64,000 nt of DNA from Pseudomonas sp. A34-9 (GTDB taxonomy: Bacteria; Pseudomonadota; Gammaproteobacteria; Pseudomonadales; Pseudomonadaceae), in assembly GCF_029543085.1 (NCBI RefSeq), contig NZ_CP119967.1:956501-1020500 (forward strand), given 5' to 3'. Each line of letters begins with the position of its first letter. Position 1 is the first letter of the stretch. The notes beneath the pieces are model-generated. The model worked only from the letters and a program-made list of their open reading frames with translations, made no database searches and had not been told where the DNA came from. A program made the translations under genes and the position numbers. Below, piece by piece: positions 63,424 through 64,000 of this stretch.

Positions 63424-64000
63424 TCAGAAGCCGGTTGGGGTGCGGGTGTGCCAGTCAGTTTTCAACTGATACTGGTGCGCAACATTGAGCAAACGGCCTT
63501 CCTGGAAATACGGCGCGAGCAACTGCACGCCAACCGGCAGACCGTCGACAAAACCGGCCGGCATCGACAGGCCCGGCAGGCCCGCGAGGTTGGCGGTGAT
63601 GGTGTAGACGTCTTCCAGGTAGGCAGCGACCGGGTCGCTGTTCTTGGCGCCAAGCTTCCAGGCCGGGTTCGGCGTGGTTGGGCCGAGGATGATGTCGACT
63701 TCATTAAAGGCAGCCATGAAGTCGTTTTTTACCAGGCGACGGATCTTCTGCGCTTTCAGGTAGTAGGCGTCGTAGTAACCGGCGGACAGCGCGTAGGCAC
63801 CGACCATGATCCGGCGCTGGACTTCCGCGCCGAAGCCTTCGCCACGGGAGCGCTTGTACAGGTCGATCAGATCTTTCGGTTGCTCGCAGCGATGGCCGAA
63901 ACGCACGCCGTCGAAACGCGACAGGTTAGAGGAGGCTTCTGCCGGAGCGATCACGTAGTACGCCGGAATCGCGTGCTGCATGTTCGGCAGGCTGATTTCC
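63424..64000 (-). CDS. gatA: Amidotransferase subunit A (3' part)
   Basis: Only the C-terminal ~190 residues are inside the window; the frame is open through the right edge. The visible part belongs to the amidase-signature family: [20 protein letters not shown], then [77 protein letters not shown] and [20 protein letters not shown], all typical of GatA. The catalytic Lys and Ser residues lie in the missing part. It is followed 10 bp later by gatB, the usual order gatC-gatA-gatB. Confidence 0.96.
   Translation of the reverse strand, partial: EISLPNMQHAIPAYYVIAPAEASSNLSRFDGVRFGHRCEQPKDLIDLYKRSRGEGFGAEVQRRIMVGAYALSAGYYDAYYLKAQKIRRLVKNDFMAAFNEVDIILGPTTPNPAWKLGAKNSDPVAAYLEDVYTITANLAGLPGLSMPAGFVDGLPVGVQLLAPYFQEGRLLNVAHQYQLKTDWHTRTPTGF

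Overview
The window is GC-rich DNA from a fluorescent-group Pseudomonas. Evidence for this: gene order close to what I remember of the P. aeruginosa PA4492-PA4521 region (ampE, chemoreceptor, piuABC, speC, dpp/opdP, roxSR), many Pseudomonas-type REP/REPIN palindromes (tgtaggagctgcc... and tgtgggagcgagcc... families), and an 11- to 14-bp stem terminator style typical of the genus. About 48 genes are supported, nearly all with clear ribosome binding sites; two are cut by the window edges (ampE at the left, gatA at the right).

Layout. 1-3.4 kb: end of ampE, a chemoreceptor, and a small zinc-ribbon membrane protein. 3.4-11.1 kb: a TatD-type nuclease and the fructose system, fruR divergent from fruB-fruK-fruA, with a FruR operator upstream of fruB. 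11.3-12.8 kb: a PhoD-type phosphatase. 13.1-19.8 kb: the piu iron-uptake locus (piuB flavoprotein, piuA TonB receptor, divergent piuC and a Sel1 protein). 20-21.3 kb: a complete IS3-family element with 3-bp target duplication. 21.4-22.5 kb: speC ornithine decarboxylase with a terminator-like hairpin in its leader. 23.2-26.6 kb: an OpuC/Osm-type quaternary-amine ABC operon. 27-28.6 kb: prfC. 29.4-31.1 kb: an MFS exporter and a small secreted Asp-rich protein. 31.3-43.9 kb: dipeptide uptake, dppBCDF with four paralogous DppA binding proteins and an OpdP-like porin. 44.1-45.5 kb: an IS481-family element inserted into a repeated intergenic sequence. 46-46.7 kb: a DUF6124-type small gene behind a heavily structured leader. 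46.8-49.6 kb: a SIMPL-domain protein and the RoxSR redox two-component system. 49.7-51.5 kb: an SbmA/YddA-like ABC protein. 51.6-58.5 kb: a glucarate/galactarate catabolic regulon (GntR regulator, kdgD, 2,5-dioxovalerate dehydrogenase, GudP transporter, GarD). 58.9-64 kb: AEC transporter, carboxymuconolactone decarboxylase-like protein, Ca2+/Na+ antiporter, RlpA-like lipoprotein, gatB and part of gatA.

The genes work as self-contained modules: FruB phosphorylates FruA, which imports fructose as fructose-1-phosphate for FruK, with FruR sensing the product; PiuA imports ferric siderophore and PiuB probably reduces the iron; several DppA proteins probably feed different peptides to one Dpp translocator after passage through OpdP; GudP imports aldarates that GarD, KdgD and the dehydrogenase turn into 2-oxoglutarate under the GntR regulator, for which two matching operators are visible.

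Most interesting unexplained signals: the 230-nt multi-hairpin leader before the DUF6124 gene (a 16-bp stem closing a three-way junction with a cUUCGg loop, overlapping an alternative 14-bp hairpin next to the start codon); the matched GntR operator pair; the terminator in the speC leader; and the IS481 insertion whose empty site can be reconstructed from another copy of the repeat in this window.
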